A DNA stretch of 64,000 bases, from contig NZ_JACYFJ010000002.1 in the NCBI RefSeq assembly GCF_014855495.1, positions 186,001 through 250,000 of the forward strand. Reading direction: 5' to 3'. The translations under genes and the position numbers were made by a program. The stretch comes from Euzebyella saccharophila (GTDB taxonomy: Bacteria > Bacteroidota > Bacteroidia > Flavobacteriales > Flavobacteriaceae). This document shows positions 1 to 8,090 of the stretch, one piece after another (positions within the stretch are counted from its first letter, which is position 1; every line of letters begins with the position of its first letter). Under the pieces are notes generated by a model, which saw only the letters and a program-made list of their open reading frames with translations, had not been told where the DNA came from and did no database searches.

Positions 1-1298
1 ACAGTTCTGCAACGGAACGAAGCAATGCATTATTAAAAATAGCGGATGTCATTGAAAAGAATTTAGAAAACTTGGCCCGAGCAGAAACATGGGATAACGG
101 AAAAGCCCTTAGGGAAACACTGGCGGCGGATTTACCCTTGGCAGTGGACCACTTTAGATATTTTGCAGGGGTCATTCGAGCTGAGGAAGGCAGTGTTAGT
201 GAATTGGATTCCACCACCATTTCAATGAACGTAAAAGAGCCCCTGGGCGTGGTAGGGCAGATAATTCCTTGGAATTTTCCACTTCTAATGGCTACTTGGA
301 AAATTGCTCCTGCTCTTGCGGCCGGTAATTGCGTGGTTTTAAAGCCCGCAGAGCAAACTCCGGTGGGGATTATGTTATTGATGGAACTTATTGATGGTAT
401 CCTACCGGATGGGGTATTGAACGTAGTCAATGGTTTTGGTGTAGAAGCAGGCAAGCCATTGGCCTCCAATCCTAGAATAAACAAGGTGGCATTTACGGGA
501 GAAACTACTACCGGGCAGCTAATTATGCAATATGCTTCTAAGAATATTGTTCCGGTAACTCTGGAGTTAGGCGGCAAGAGCCCTAATATTTTCTTTGAAA
601 GTATTATGGATGCCGATGATGATTTCTTTGATAAATGTCTGGAAGGTGCGGTCATGTTCGCTTTAAATCAAGGGGAAGTTTGCACATGTCCCTCAAGAAT
701 CTTAATTCAAGAGAGCATTTATGATCAATTTATAGAAAGAGTGATTGAGAGGGTGAAAGCCATTAAAATGGGGCATCCCTTGGACACAACCACTATGATG
801 GGTGCACAAGCCTCCAACGACCAGTACGAAAAAATCCTTAACTACATTTCTATAGGTAAGGAAGAAGGTTGTGAGGTACTGGCAGGTGGTGAAGCTGCGT
901 ACAATGAAGGACTAGAAGGTGGTTTTTATATTCAGCCTACCCTTTTAAAAGGAAATAATAAGATGCGGGTATTTCAAGAAGAAATTTTTGGGCCTGTAGC
1001 TTGTGTAACTACTTTTAAAGATGAAGCCGAGGCATTGGAAATTGCCAATGATACGCTTTACGGACTAGGTGCTGGTGTTTGGACGAGGGATACCCACCAA
1101 GCCTATCAAATTTCAAGACAGGTAAAAGCCGGACGTGTTTGGGTCAATTGCTACCACTTATATCCTGCCCACGCACCGTTTGGAGGATACAAAAAATCTG
1201 GAATTGGTCGTGAAAACCACAAAATGATGTTGGACCATTACAGACAGACTAAGAACATGCTTATCTCACATGATAAGAATGCATTAGGATTCTTTTAA
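1..1298 (+). CDS. AldB-type aldehyde dehydrogenase, 5' end outside window
   Basis: NAD(P)-dependent oxidation of an aldehyde (acetaldehyde-type in close relatives) to the acid. The reading frame is open from base 3, so the gene starts before the window. The first visible residues ([20 protein letters not shown]) are typical of the N-terminal part of the fold. About 432 of the roughly 510 residues usual for the family are visible. The general-base Glu lies in LELGGKSPN (codon 564-566). The catalytic Cys lies in [11 protein letters not shown] (codon 681-683), and this double-Cys form is characteristic of the E. coli AldB/ExaC/AcoD branch. The DUF779 gene follows after one base, a pairing known for this branch, which supports the assignment. 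The exact substrate is not shown. Confidence 0.92.
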   Translation, partial: SSATERSNALLKIADVIEKNLENLARAETWDNGKALRETLAADLPLAVDHFRYFAGVIRAEEGSVSELDSTTISMNVKEPLGVVGQIIPWNFPLLMATWKIAPALAAGNCVVLKPAEQTPVGIMLLMELIDGILPDGVLNVVNGFGVEAGKPLASNPRINKVAFTGETTTGQLIMQYASKNIVPVTLELGGKSPNIFFESIMDADDDFFDKCLEGAVMFALNQGEVCTCPSRILIQESIYDQFIERVIERVKAIKMGHPLDTTTMMGAQASNDQYEKILNYISIGKEEGCEVLAGGEAAYNEGLEGGFYIQPTLLKGNNKMRVFQEEIFGPVACVTTFKDEAEALEIANDTLYGLGAGVWTRDTHQAYQISRQVKAGRVWVNCYHLYPAHAPFGGYKKSGIGRENHKMMLDHYRQTKNMLISHDKNALGFF

Positions 1299-1299
1299 T

Positions 1300-1662
1300 A
1301 TGGTAGAAAGGGTACTAATAACAGAGGCCGCGAAAAAGGTGGTTGATCAGTTAAAGGAACAACATGGGGAACTCATGTTTCACCAAAGTGGTGGATGTTG
1401 TGATGGGTCTTCCCCCATGTGTTACCCAAAAGGAGAACTTATGCTTGACTCGAGCGATGTGCTTCTAGGGGAAATCCATGGCTGCGATTTTCATATGAGC
1501 AGAGATCAATTTGAGTATTGGAAACATACCCAATTGACCGTAGATGTGGTTACAGGTAGAGGTTCCAGTTTTTCCCTTGAAATTCCTTTAGGTTTACGAT
1601 TTGTCATCAAATCTAGGATTTTTAAGGAAGAAGAACTGACTCAACTTGAAGCGTTGTCTTGA
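1300..1662 (+). CDS. DUF779 protein, aldehyde dehydrogenase partner
   Basis: A 120-residue DUF779 protein. A cysteine cluster GGCCDGSSPMC (Cys33, Cys34, Cys41) and a later GCDFHMS stretch suggest metal or redox chemistry, but no function is established for the family. The ATG lies one base after the aldehyde dehydrogenase stop, so the two are co-transcribed and probably translationally coupled. Genes of this family commonly sit beside AldB/ExaC-type dehydrogenases, so a role in their activity or maturation is a reasonable inference. The transcription unit ends at the hairpin at 1710-1737. Confidence 0.85.
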   Translation: MVERVLITEAAKKVVDQLKEQHGELMFHQSGGCCDGSSPMCYPKGELMLDSSDVLLGEIHGCDFHMSRDQFEYWKHTQLTVDVVTGRGSSFSLEIPLGLRFVIKSRIFKEEELTQLEALS

Positions 1663-1709
1663 TCACCATTAGAATACTGTTAGTTGATTGTTTGTAAAAA
1701 CAGTTGCAA

Positions 1710-1745
1710 AAAGGTCCGGGATTTTTTCCGGACCTTTCGCTTTTT
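1710..1745 (+). terminator. Rho-independent terminator after aldehyde dehydrogenase-DUF779
   Basis: Perfect 10-bp stem AAAGGTCCGG (1710-1719) / CCGGACCTTT (1728-1737), loop GATTTTTT-type, followed by CGCTTTTT. It closes the rightward aldehyde dehydrogenase-DUF779 unit before the convergent gene at 1756. Confidence 0.85.
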
Positions 1746-1755
1746 AATAAATTCT

Positions 1756-2436
1756 TTAAATGGATATGGACTCGCCCACATCTAGTAATATCAATTCTTT
1801 CTGGGCCTTTGAGAAGGTGTCCTTAGCTGAAGTTTTATCAATTTTGGTGAAAGGAAAAACATCGTAATGTACTCCTAAAACTCTATCACATTCTACAAAA
1901 TTGCTGGCGTGTATTGCGTCATCAATTCCCATAGTTACCACATCTCCAAGAGGTAGAATCGCCAAATCTATTTTTTTATACAGCGGAATAAGTTTCATAT
2001 CCATAGTTAGAGCGGTATCCCCTGAAATATAAATACTCTTGCCATTTGCCGTTATAACAAAACCTCCAGGGTTGCCACCATAGCTTCCATCAGGAAAACT
2101 GCTCGTATGAATAGCATTTACGTATTTGACTTCACCAAAATCAAATGTTCTAATGCCGCCTTGGTTCATGGGCATGGCATTTAAGTCCTTTGAGGCATAA
2201 TGGCTATAAATTTCAAAGTTACTTACTATAGTGGCACCTGTGTTTTTTGCAATGGCTTCGGCATCTAAGGTGTGGTCAAAATGGGCATGGGTCAAGAATA
2301 TAAAATCGGCCTTAACACTATTGATGTCTATTTTGTCTTTAGAAAGTTCGTTTTCAGTGATAAAAGGATCCACTATGATATGGGTTTCCCCTATTTCAAT
2401 TGCCAATGTATTTTGACCGTAATGTGTTATTTTCAT
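1756..2436 (-). CDS. UPF0173-family metal-dependent hydrolase (metallo-beta-lactamase fold)
   Basis: A 226-residue stand-alone metallo-beta-lactamase-fold hydrolase of the UPF0173/YtkL type. The metal-binding signature THAHFDHT gives His50, His52, Asp54 and His55. A further His is at 110 (NAIHTSS), and Asp140 lies in SGDTAL, followed by a C-terminal His in GVHYDVFPF. The N-terminal IVDPFITEN loop is typical of this family, and no extra domains are present. No signal peptide, so cytoplasmic. The substrate of the family is unknown. It is transcribed alone, convergent with the DUF779 gene. Confidence 0.85.
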   Translation of the reverse strand: MKITHYGQNTLAIEIGETHIIVDPFITENELSKDKIDINSVKADFIFLTHAHFDHTLDAEAIAKNTGATIVSNFEIYSHYASKDLNAMPMNQGGIRTFDFGEVKYVNAIHTSSFPDGSYGGNPGGFVITANGKSIYISGDTALTMDMKLIPLYKKIDLAILPLGDVVTMGIDDAIHASNFVECDRVLGVHYDVFPFTKIDKTSAKDTFSKAQKELILLDVGESISI

Positions 2437-2545
2437 TTTACTTAATTTAATGTTTTAAGGAATTTAATACCGCTTTTAAATTACAAAGGTTTTGAGAAAA
2501 AGAAATCTTCTTCCCAAAACCTTTTTTAAAAACTAGTTATAGTAA

Positions 2546-3943
2546 TTACATCTTTACTTTCATCACGGATTTTGCATTTACAAATTCTCGAATCCCGAAT
2601 CCGCCGTGTTCCCTACCGTAACCGGATTCTTTTGTGCCACCAAAAGGCATGTTGGGTTGTGCCAACCCAAAAGAATTAATAAAGACCATTCCCGTGTCAA
2701 AATACTTTTTAGCCATTTCAAAGGCTTTTTCCTCATTCTTGGAAAAAATGCCCCCGCCCAAGCCGTATTTGCTGTCATTGGCAATTTTTAGGGCATCGTG
2801 ATTATTTTTCGCTTTAATCAAGGATGCCACCGGACCAAAAAGTTCATCATCATAAGCGGGCTGACCAGGTTCAATATTTTCCAAAATGGTTGCAGGATAA
2901 AAGAATCCTTTTTTTTCTGGAATAGTACCTCCCAACAAAACAGTCGCTCCTTTCTCAACACTTTCAACTACTTGATCGTGTAGTTTATCCCGTAAATCCT
3001 TTCTTGCCATGGGCCCAAGATCTGTAGACTCATCGGTCGGGTCTCCCATTTTTACATCCCTCATTGCTTTTATGAAGGCCTTTTTAAAATCATCGTAAAG
3101 TTCCTCTACCACTATAAATCGTTTGGCCGCTACACAGGTTTCCCCGTTGTTATAAATCCTGCCAGTTACACATGCTTGTACCGCCAACTCTAAATCTGCA
3201 TCGTCAAAAACAATATAAGCATCATTACTTCCAAGCTCCAACACCGTTTTTTTAAGAACTGCGGCAGCCTTTTCTGCAACGATTTTACCTGCTTTGGGGC
3301 TACCTGTAAGCGTTACACCCCTTACCAAATCGTTTTTGATAATCTCATCGGATTGTTCATGGTCAATTATCAATACGCTAAAAAGATTTTTAGGCAAGCC
3401 AGCTTCCTCATAAATTTTTTGAAGCAGTAGGGCAGAACCCGTAACATTTTCTGCATGTTTAAGCAAAACCCCATTTCCGGCCATTAGGTTAGCAATGGAA
3501 TAACGCACGGCTTGATATGCAGGAAAGTTCCACGGCTGTATACCATAAATAACCCCAGTAGGTGAATAACTGATGACTCCCTTGCCCCCTTCCGGCAAAT
3601 CTCTTTCTTCATCCTTTAAAATTTCCTGACCTTTTTGAGCCGTATATTTGCAAATAGCAATACACAAGTCTATTTCCTGTGCTCCCTGTTTGCGTGTTTT
3701 TCCCATTTCATCGGTCATTAAGCGAACAAATTCATCTTTGTGTTCTCCTAATTTGGCACCAATATTTTTGATGATTTCGGCTCGATGTTCCAAGGATTGC
3801 AATCGCCAATCCCTAAATGCCCCGTGGCAATTCGCCACGGCCTTTTCAGCTTCCAACATCGTCATATATTCGTACTCTTTTATTTCATCTTCTGTAGTTG
3901 GGTTTAACAAAGTAAAACCGTTCACTAGTGTATCTGTGCTCAT
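2546..3943 (-). CDS. NAD(P)-dependent succinate-semialdehyde dehydrogenase-type aldehyde dehydrogenase
   Basis: A 465-residue aldehyde dehydrogenase of the GabD1-like group, oxidising a semialdehyde such as succinate semialdehyde to the acid. Landmarks are QPWNFPAYQ (cofactor pocket), LTGSPKAG, the general-base Glu236 in VLELGSND and the nucleophile Cys270 in NNGETCVAAKR. The usual LELGGN is LELGSN here, a small deviation next to the catalytic Glu. Full length for this short-type group. It starts 10 bases after the stop of the ene-reductase gene and is thus the second gene of a two-gene operon. A paralogue is encoded at 46766-48121. Substrate assignment is by family only. Confidence 0.85.
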   Translation of the reverse strand: MSTDTLVNGFTLLNPTTEDEIKEYEYMTMLEAEKAVANCHGAFRDWRLQSLEHRAEIIKNIGAKLGEHKDEFVRLMTDEMGKTRKQGAQEIDLCIAICKYTAQKGQEILKDEERDLPEGGKGVISYSPTGVIYGIQPWNFPAYQAVRYSIANLMAGNGVLLKHAENVTGSALLLQKIYEEAGLPKNLFSVLIIDHEQSDEIIKNDLVRGVTLTGSPKAGKIVAEKAAAVLKKTVLELGSNDAYIVFDDADLELAVQACVTGRIYNNGETCVAAKRFIVVEELYDDFKKAFIKAMRDVKMGDPTDESTDLGPMARKDLRDKLHDQVVESVEKGATVLLGGTIPEKKGFFYPATILENIEPGQPAYDDELFGPVASLIKAKNNHDALKIANDSKYGLGGGIFSKNEEKAFEMAKKYFDTGMVFINSFGLAQPNMPFGGTKESGYGREHGGFGIREFVNAKSVMKVKM

Positions 3944-3953
3944 ATTTTGTGTA

Positions 3954-5072
3954 TTATTTATTTGGAATTAGCTCCCTGGTTTTTGCTTCATAATCTAAAT
4001 AGCCTTCCTTTCCGGGAGTATAAAAGGTATCTTCATTCCATGGACTTGTCTCTACATTTTGTCTAAATCTACCAACCAAGTCCGGATTGGAAATATATAG
4101 TTTACCGAAAGCAACTAAATCGGCATCACCGGACTCCACTACCCTATTGGCCTTTTCTTGGTCGAATCCTGCATTGATCATGAGTGTACCATCATACATT
4201 GGTCTATAGCGTTTAGCAATTTCAGTTTCGGCGTATTCGATATCTGATACGTCATTAAAAGGTTCCGACAAGTGTATATAAGCCAATTGATAGTCAGAAC
4301 TAAGCTTTTGAATTATATAGTCGAAAGTAGGTATGGTCTCCTCGTCCATGGTCATTCCAAAAATATTATGGAGTGACGGATTGAACCTTGCCCCAACTTT
4401 ACTCTGGGGTATTTCATTGATTATTGCATCCAACACTTCAAAGAAAAAACGGGCCCTATTTTCAATGGAGCCCCCATATTCATCCGTTCTTATATTACTG
4501 GTTTTATTAAAAAATTGATGAAAAAGGTATCCGTTGGAAGAGTGTATTTCCACTCCATCAAAGCCTGCTTCTATCGCATTAATTGCCGCCTGTACAAATT
4601 CTTTTTGCGTCTCTTTGATTTCTTCAATGGACATTTCTTTTGGAGTCACGGTCTGTTTGTTGCCCTCAGGGGTAAAAACTTCTGCTTCCGGATTAATAGC
4701 AGATGGTGCCAAGGGTAAATCCCCGTTGTGAAAATCTGGATGGGATATTCTACCTACGTGCCATAATTGTGCAAAAATTCTACCTCCGGCACGATGAACA
4801 GATTTTGTTACCTTTTTCCAACCATTTACTTGTTCTCGACTATGTATTCCCGGCGTATTGATGTATCCTATACCTCTTTTAGATACCTGAAGACCTTCTG
4901 TAATGATCAAGCCTGCAGTAGCCCTTTGGGTATAATATGGTGCATGTAAATCTTCGGTTGGGGCGTTGTGCTCGTTGTTTGCCCGGCTACGGGTCATTGG
5001 GGCCATCACTACTCTATTTGGTAGTTTTAATTCGCCCATTAAATAATCATTCAATATAACTTGCTCTTTCAT
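3954..5072 (-). CDS. Old yellow enzyme-type alkene reductase (NemA-like)
   Basis: A 372-residue FMN-dependent ene-reductase that uses NAD(P)H to reduce activated C=C bonds of electrophiles such as enals, enones and maleimides. The TIM barrel shows APMTRSRA near residue 25, QLWHVGRISHP at 102-112, the substrate-anchoring pair His177/Asn180 in EIHSSNGYL, and the FMN-binding loop NIRTDEYGGSIENRARF. This is the typical length. It is the promoter-proximal gene, with the semialdehyde dehydrogenase following after 10 bases, which suggests joint handling of reactive carbonyls. A palindrome TTGTATACAA (5154-5163) lies 82 bases upstream of the ATG and may be a GntR-type operator. Confidence 0.92.
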   Translation of the reverse strand: MKEQVILNDYLMGELKLPNRVVMAPMTRSRANNEHNAPTEDLHAPYYTQRATAGLIITEGLQVSKRGIGYINTPGIHSREQVNGWKKVTKSVHRAGGRIFAQLWHVGRISHPDFHNGDLPLAPSAINPEAEVFTPEGNKQTVTPKEMSIEEIKETQKEFVQAAINAIEAGFDGVEIHSSNGYLFHQFFNKTSNIRTDEYGGSIENRARFFFEVLDAIINEIPQSKVGARFNPSLHNIFGMTMDEETIPTFDYIIQKLSSDYQLAYIHLSEPFNDVSDIEYAETEIAKRYRPMYDGTLMINAGFDQEKANRVVESGDADLVAFGKLYISNPDLVGRFRQNVETSPWNEDTFYTPGKEGYLDYEAKTRELIPNK

Positions 5073-5153
5073 ATTATTTTATTTTAAGAACAAGTTAGCC
5101 GAAGTATGTAAGAAGAAAAGCCTCTAAAAAGAAGCTTTTTGACGTTATTGTAA

Positions 5154-5163
5154 TTGTATACAA
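5154..5163. promoter_or_regulatory. Palindrome TTGTATACAA upstream of ene-reductase operon
   Basis: A perfect 10-bp palindrome centred on GTATAC. It sits between the end of the DUF4251 gene and the ene-reductase gene it precedes. Several FCD-type GntR regulators bind palindromes with this core. The gntR promoter in this window carries a related ATCGTATACGAT. The regulatory role is inferred from sequence alone. Confidence 0.3.
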
Positions 5164-5166
5164 GCG

Positions 5167-5733
5167 TTATTTTTCCAATGCAGCTACATTGCCCTGGTAA
5201 TCAATGTTAAATCTTTGATTGCTCATAACCTGAACCGTTGTTCTTAAATTGGGAAATAAACGAACGGTTACTTGATATGTCTCTGATTTGTTTCGGATTT
5301 CAAAATTATAGGTGTGAACTCCTTTTGAGTCATCTCTTTCATATTCCCAATCTTTAGCCACGTCCTTAAATACGATGCCTCCATCATTATTGTTATAGCC
5401 TCCACCCATTTGGCGCTCCCCAAAATAAGATAAGTTGGCAATAGCACTATCCCCTTTAATTTCTAGTTGATTATTTCCACCGGATAAATAAATTTGGCTA
5501 GGGGAACTGCCCGGAGGGAATAATCCCGCATTTGCAAGGCTTTGCATACTATTTGTCATCATGGGCATTGCTCTATCAAGAGTTATCACAAAACGTTTTT
5601 CTGCAATCAAACTATCCAAAAGCTGTGCACTTATAGATTGTTGGGCAATAGTAGATTTTGAGGTTGTACAACTGAAACAAAGAAATGATAGTAAAACTCC
5701 TAAAAAGCTTAAAAAATACGGTATCCGAAGCAT
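5167..5733 (-). CDS. DUF4251 family lipoprotein
   Basis: A secreted lipoprotein of 188 residues. The ATG at 5733 gives an N-terminus MLRIPYFLSFLG with a hydrophobic core and lipobox LCFSC, so the mature protein starts at that Cys and is membrane-anchored in the envelope. The frame is open further upstream, to a possible start at 5787, but that would run through the terminator hairpin at 5755-5782 and put a second hydrophobic stretch before the signal, so 5733 is preferred. The body contains FPPGSSPSQIYLSGG, LSYFGERQMGGGYNNNDGG and VTVRLFPN, which match the Bacteroidota DUF4251 family. The function is unknown. Confidence 0.75.
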   Translation of the reverse strand: MLRIPYFLSFLGVLLSFLCFSCTTSKSTIAQQSISAQLLDSLIAEKRFVITLDRAMPMMTNSMQSLANAGLFPPGSSPSQIYLSGGNNQLEIKGDSAIANLSYFGERQMGGGYNNNDGGIVFKDVAKDWEYERDDSKGVHTYNFEIRNKSETYQVTVRLFPNLRTTVQVMSNQRFNIDYQGNVAALEK

Positions 5734-5746
5734 ACTATTAAGATAC

Positions 5747-5782
5747 AAATAAAAAATCCACCAGTTCAAAAGCTGGTGGATT
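5747..5782 (-). terminator. Rho-independent terminator of the SDR gene
   Basis: Read on the minus strand: 10-bp stem AATCCACCAG / CTGGTGGATT (arms 5773-5782 and 5755-5764) followed by TTTTTTA. It lies just after the SDR gene and before the DUF4251 start, so it separates the two genes and decides the DUF4251 start codon. Confidence 0.85.
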
Positions 5783-5799
5783 ATCACTATTGAAATTTA

Positions 5800-6426
5800 T
5801 TATAGTTGATCTAAGGCTTCACCAATGAGTACTTCGCCTGTAATAATTTCAAATACGGCATCATTGGCAGTATCGTCATGAAGTGCACGTACTAACGTCT
5901 GTGCAACATCTTCTCTTGGGATATCACCTCTACTTTCAAGAATCTCGGCTAATTTTATCTTACCGTTACCTGTTTCATTATTCAAGGTTCCCGGCCTAAC
6001 AATCGCATATTTCAAGCCACTATCCTTTAAGTATTCATCTGCATTATGCTTGGCTTTCAGGTAATCAACCAGTTGATCCGACTTTTCGGGATGTTCTGCT
6101 CCAATGGAACTCAACATCACAAATTTTTTCACTTCATTTGTTTTTGAGGCGTCAATTAATCTTTTGGCACCTTCTTGGTCAACCGCCTTTAAATTTTTAC
6201 CCTTGGAACCTGCTGCAAAAATTACCTTGTCCACACCCTTTGTTGCGTGCGTTAGGTCATTTTCGAGGTCTGCCACTACCGATGTGACCCCCTTACTCTT
6301 AAATCTTTCTGCCTGTTCCTGATTTCTCACCATGGCTATTGGTGTGAAATATTGGGATTCTTTTAATAAACTTATTATTTTTTGTCCTGTGGTACCGTGA
6401 GCACCAGCTACTAGTACTTTTTCCAT
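5800..6426 (-). CDS. Atypical SDR, NAD(P)-binding NmrA/YwnB-like oxidoreductase
   Basis: A 208-residue Rossmann-fold protein. The dinucleotide-binding motif GAHGTTG is at residues 8-14. VIFAAGSKG, the LSSIGAEHPE segment and YAIVRPGTL match the atypical SDR_a5 (NAD(P)H-binding, YwnB-like) group. The classical YxxxK catalytic pair is not obvious: the YLKAKHNADEYL segment takes that position. The reaction is therefore unclear; relatives are flavin/NADPH reductase-like or redox-sensing proteins. Monocistronic, with its own promoter at 6450-6478 and terminator at 5755-5782. No signal peptide. Confidence 0.85.
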   Translation of the reverse strand: MEKVLVAGAHGTTGQKIISLLKESQYFTPIAMVRNQEQAERFKSKGVTSVVADLENDLTHATKGVDKVIFAAGSKGKNLKAVDQEGAKRLIDASKTNEVKKFVMLSSIGAEHPEKSDQLVDYLKAKHNADEYLKDSGLKYAIVRPGTLNNETGNGKIKLAEILESRGDIPREDVAQTLVRALHDDTANDAVFEIITGEVLIGEALDQL

Positions 6427-6449
6427 TATCTTTTAATATTTATTATTTA

Positions 6450-6478
6450 CAAAGCTAAGCCGAGAAAAATGGCTTCAA
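6450..6478 (-). promoter_or_regulatory. Bacteroidota-type promoter of the SDR gene
   Basis: On the minus strand, TTG (-33 element, 6476-6478), an 18-base spacer, then TAGCTTTG (-7 element, 6450-6457), a perfect match to TAnnTTTG. The ATG is about 24 bases downstream. Confidence 0.65.
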
Positions 6479-6587
6479 TGCCACAGAAAAAATAAATCTT
6501 AACGGATGCGAAAGATTGTTTGCCGGATGATGGTTTTATTTGATAATTTATACCAATAGCTTATCTTCCTATAAAAAATTCAAACCA

Positions 6588-7325
6588 ATGCTGACCAGTG
6601 AAGAAATTGATTTCCTAGAAAAAAACGGTTATTTGAATTTGGGACCATTGTTAACCCCAGAGGAAGTAATAGCCGTCAATAATAGAATTACTGAATTATT
6701 GACCGACGAAGGTGAAAATGCGGGAAGTGAATTAGCCGATTCCAAATATATTAGGCACCCGAAGGAAGAAGGAGCCGATAGACTGGCCGATCTGGTAAAC
6801 AAAGGAGAAGTATTTGATGTGTTTTATACGCATCCCAAAGTTTTAGCCGCTATGGAGGCCGTTCTGGGACAAGAGTACAAACTTTCATCGTTGAATTACC
6901 GAGCCGCCAAACCAGGAAAGGGGCTTCAAAAATTGCATGTTGATTTTAAAAATGCCGTAGCCGAAGGAGGATATAAGGTTTGTAATTCCATTTGGCTTTT
7001 GGATGACTTCACAAATTTTAACGGTGCAACAAGAATTGTTCCCGGAACCCATAAACACAGCCAATTACCCGATGAGGTTATGAAAAACCCGTTTGATACT
7101 CATCCTGAAGAATTGATTATCAACGCCCCTGCAGGTTCTGTGGTAATTTTTAACTCTCATGTATGGCATGGGGGAACTACCAATACAACTGACAAGGATA
7201 GGAGGAGCATTCATAGTTACTTCTGTGCCGACGATCAACCGCAACAGGTAGACCAGAGTAGGTATTTGACTCAAGAAACCAAAAACAGAATTAGTAAAAG
7301 GGCCTTGGAGATATTGAATGTTTAA
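6588..7325 (+). CDS. Phytanoyl-CoA dioxygenase (PhyH) family protein
   Basis: A 245-residue Fe(II)/2-oxoglutarate-dependent dioxygenase of the PhyH family. The metal-binding HxD is His117/Asp119 in KLHVDF, the distal His is 194 in HVWHGGTTN, and the 2-oxoglutarate-binding Arg is in KDRRSIHSYF. The frame is open to a TTG at 6540, but MLTSEEIDFLEKNGYL is the usual start of this family, so ATG 6588 is chosen. The small molecule hydroxylated is not evident. It is divergent from the SDR gene (162 bases) and stands alone. No signal peptide. Confidence 0.85.
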   Translation: MLTSEEIDFLEKNGYLNLGPLLTPEEVIAVNNRITELLTDEGENAGSELADSKYIRHPKEEGADRLADLVNKGEVFDVFYTHPKVLAAMEAVLGQEYKLSSLNYRAAKPGKGLQKLHVDFKNAVAEGGYKVCNSIWLLDDFTNFNGATRIVPGTHKHSQLPDEVMKNPFDTHPEELIINAPAGSVVIFNSHVWHGGTTNTTDKDRRSIHSYFCADDQPQQVDQSRYLTQETKNRISKRALEILNV

Positions 7326-7590
7326 TACTATCCTTTTCTAAGTCTCACCTTAATATGAATCTAATTATCATTGGCCATATACGCCGGAATGCGGAGTTCT
7401 AGTCTTTTGAGTCCCTCAGTCTAAAAAATAGATATTGCTGTAAAAAAGAAAAAGTATTTTCAGTGGATATGAAATCAATCACATTCACTAAAAATACTTA
7501 TTTTTTTTACTGATATTTTACTAAAGTAAAAAGTCTTTAATAAAATCGGCAATAAAGTAAGTGAAATGGGAATTCAATTCCCAATTTGAG

Positions 7591-7797
7591 TTACCTAAGT
7601 CTCTTTTCAATTTTTTTCTTAATGGCAGTAAGTCTTTTCATGACATCCATTAAGGTTTCATCTTTAGTATTTTTGTAAACTTCATTGATGGAAAGAATTA
7701 ATTCTTTGGCCTCACGAGATGCATTAATTCTATCACTGGTGGTCATACCAGACCACTTTCTGTTTTCAAAATCTGCAGCTCTGTTAAGTAAGTCCAT
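7591..7797 (-). CDS. Small conserved-looking hypothetical protein, 68 aa
   Basis: A 68-residue, charged, mostly helical protein beginning MDLLNRAADFENRKWSGMTT and ending in a lysine-rich helix (RLTAIKKKIEKRLR). The frame is open further upstream (to 7866), but the extra residues are irregular and the ATG at 7797 fits better. No signal peptide, membrane segment or known domain is recognised. It lies alone between the PhyH gene and the cytochrome lipoprotein gene. The function is unknown. Confidence 0.6.
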   Translation of the reverse strand: MDLLNRAADFENRKWSGMTTSDRINASREAKELILSINEVYKNTKDETLMDVMKRLTAIKKKIEKRLR

Positions 7798-8090
7798 ATG
7801 CGTAGTCGTTTTAATGTGCGTATACAAAATTTTAGTACATGCTTTTAATAAAAATGCAAGGTACAAATTGACATTTTCTCAATTAATATCTTTAACAAAT
7901 GTTTAAATATGTTGACAACAAACTATCATTTGTAATCGATGACGCCCGAGTAAAATGTTTGAATTGTATTTGTTGAAGGTGATTTATCGATAATTTATTC
8001 AATAGCACGATGTTTGCAAAAATAAGCTTCTTTAATTTGTAAATTAGACTCATAAAGTCTACTACTCCAGTGTAATTTAATAAAATATTA

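Noticed and set aside
5734-5787. Upstream extension of the DUF4251 lipoprotein to 5787
   Set aside because: It would run through a strong terminator hairpin (5755-5782) and place an irregular hydrophobic stretch before a proper lipoprotein signal.
6540-6587. TTG start of the PhyH gene at 6540
   Set aside because: The family begins at MLTSEEIDFLEKNGYL (ATG 6588); the extra 16 residues look non-coding.
7567-7583. Inverted repeat TGGGAATT/AATTCCCA as a terminator of the 68-aa gene
   Set aside because: It is palindromic but has almost no loop and no following T-run, so it was not called.
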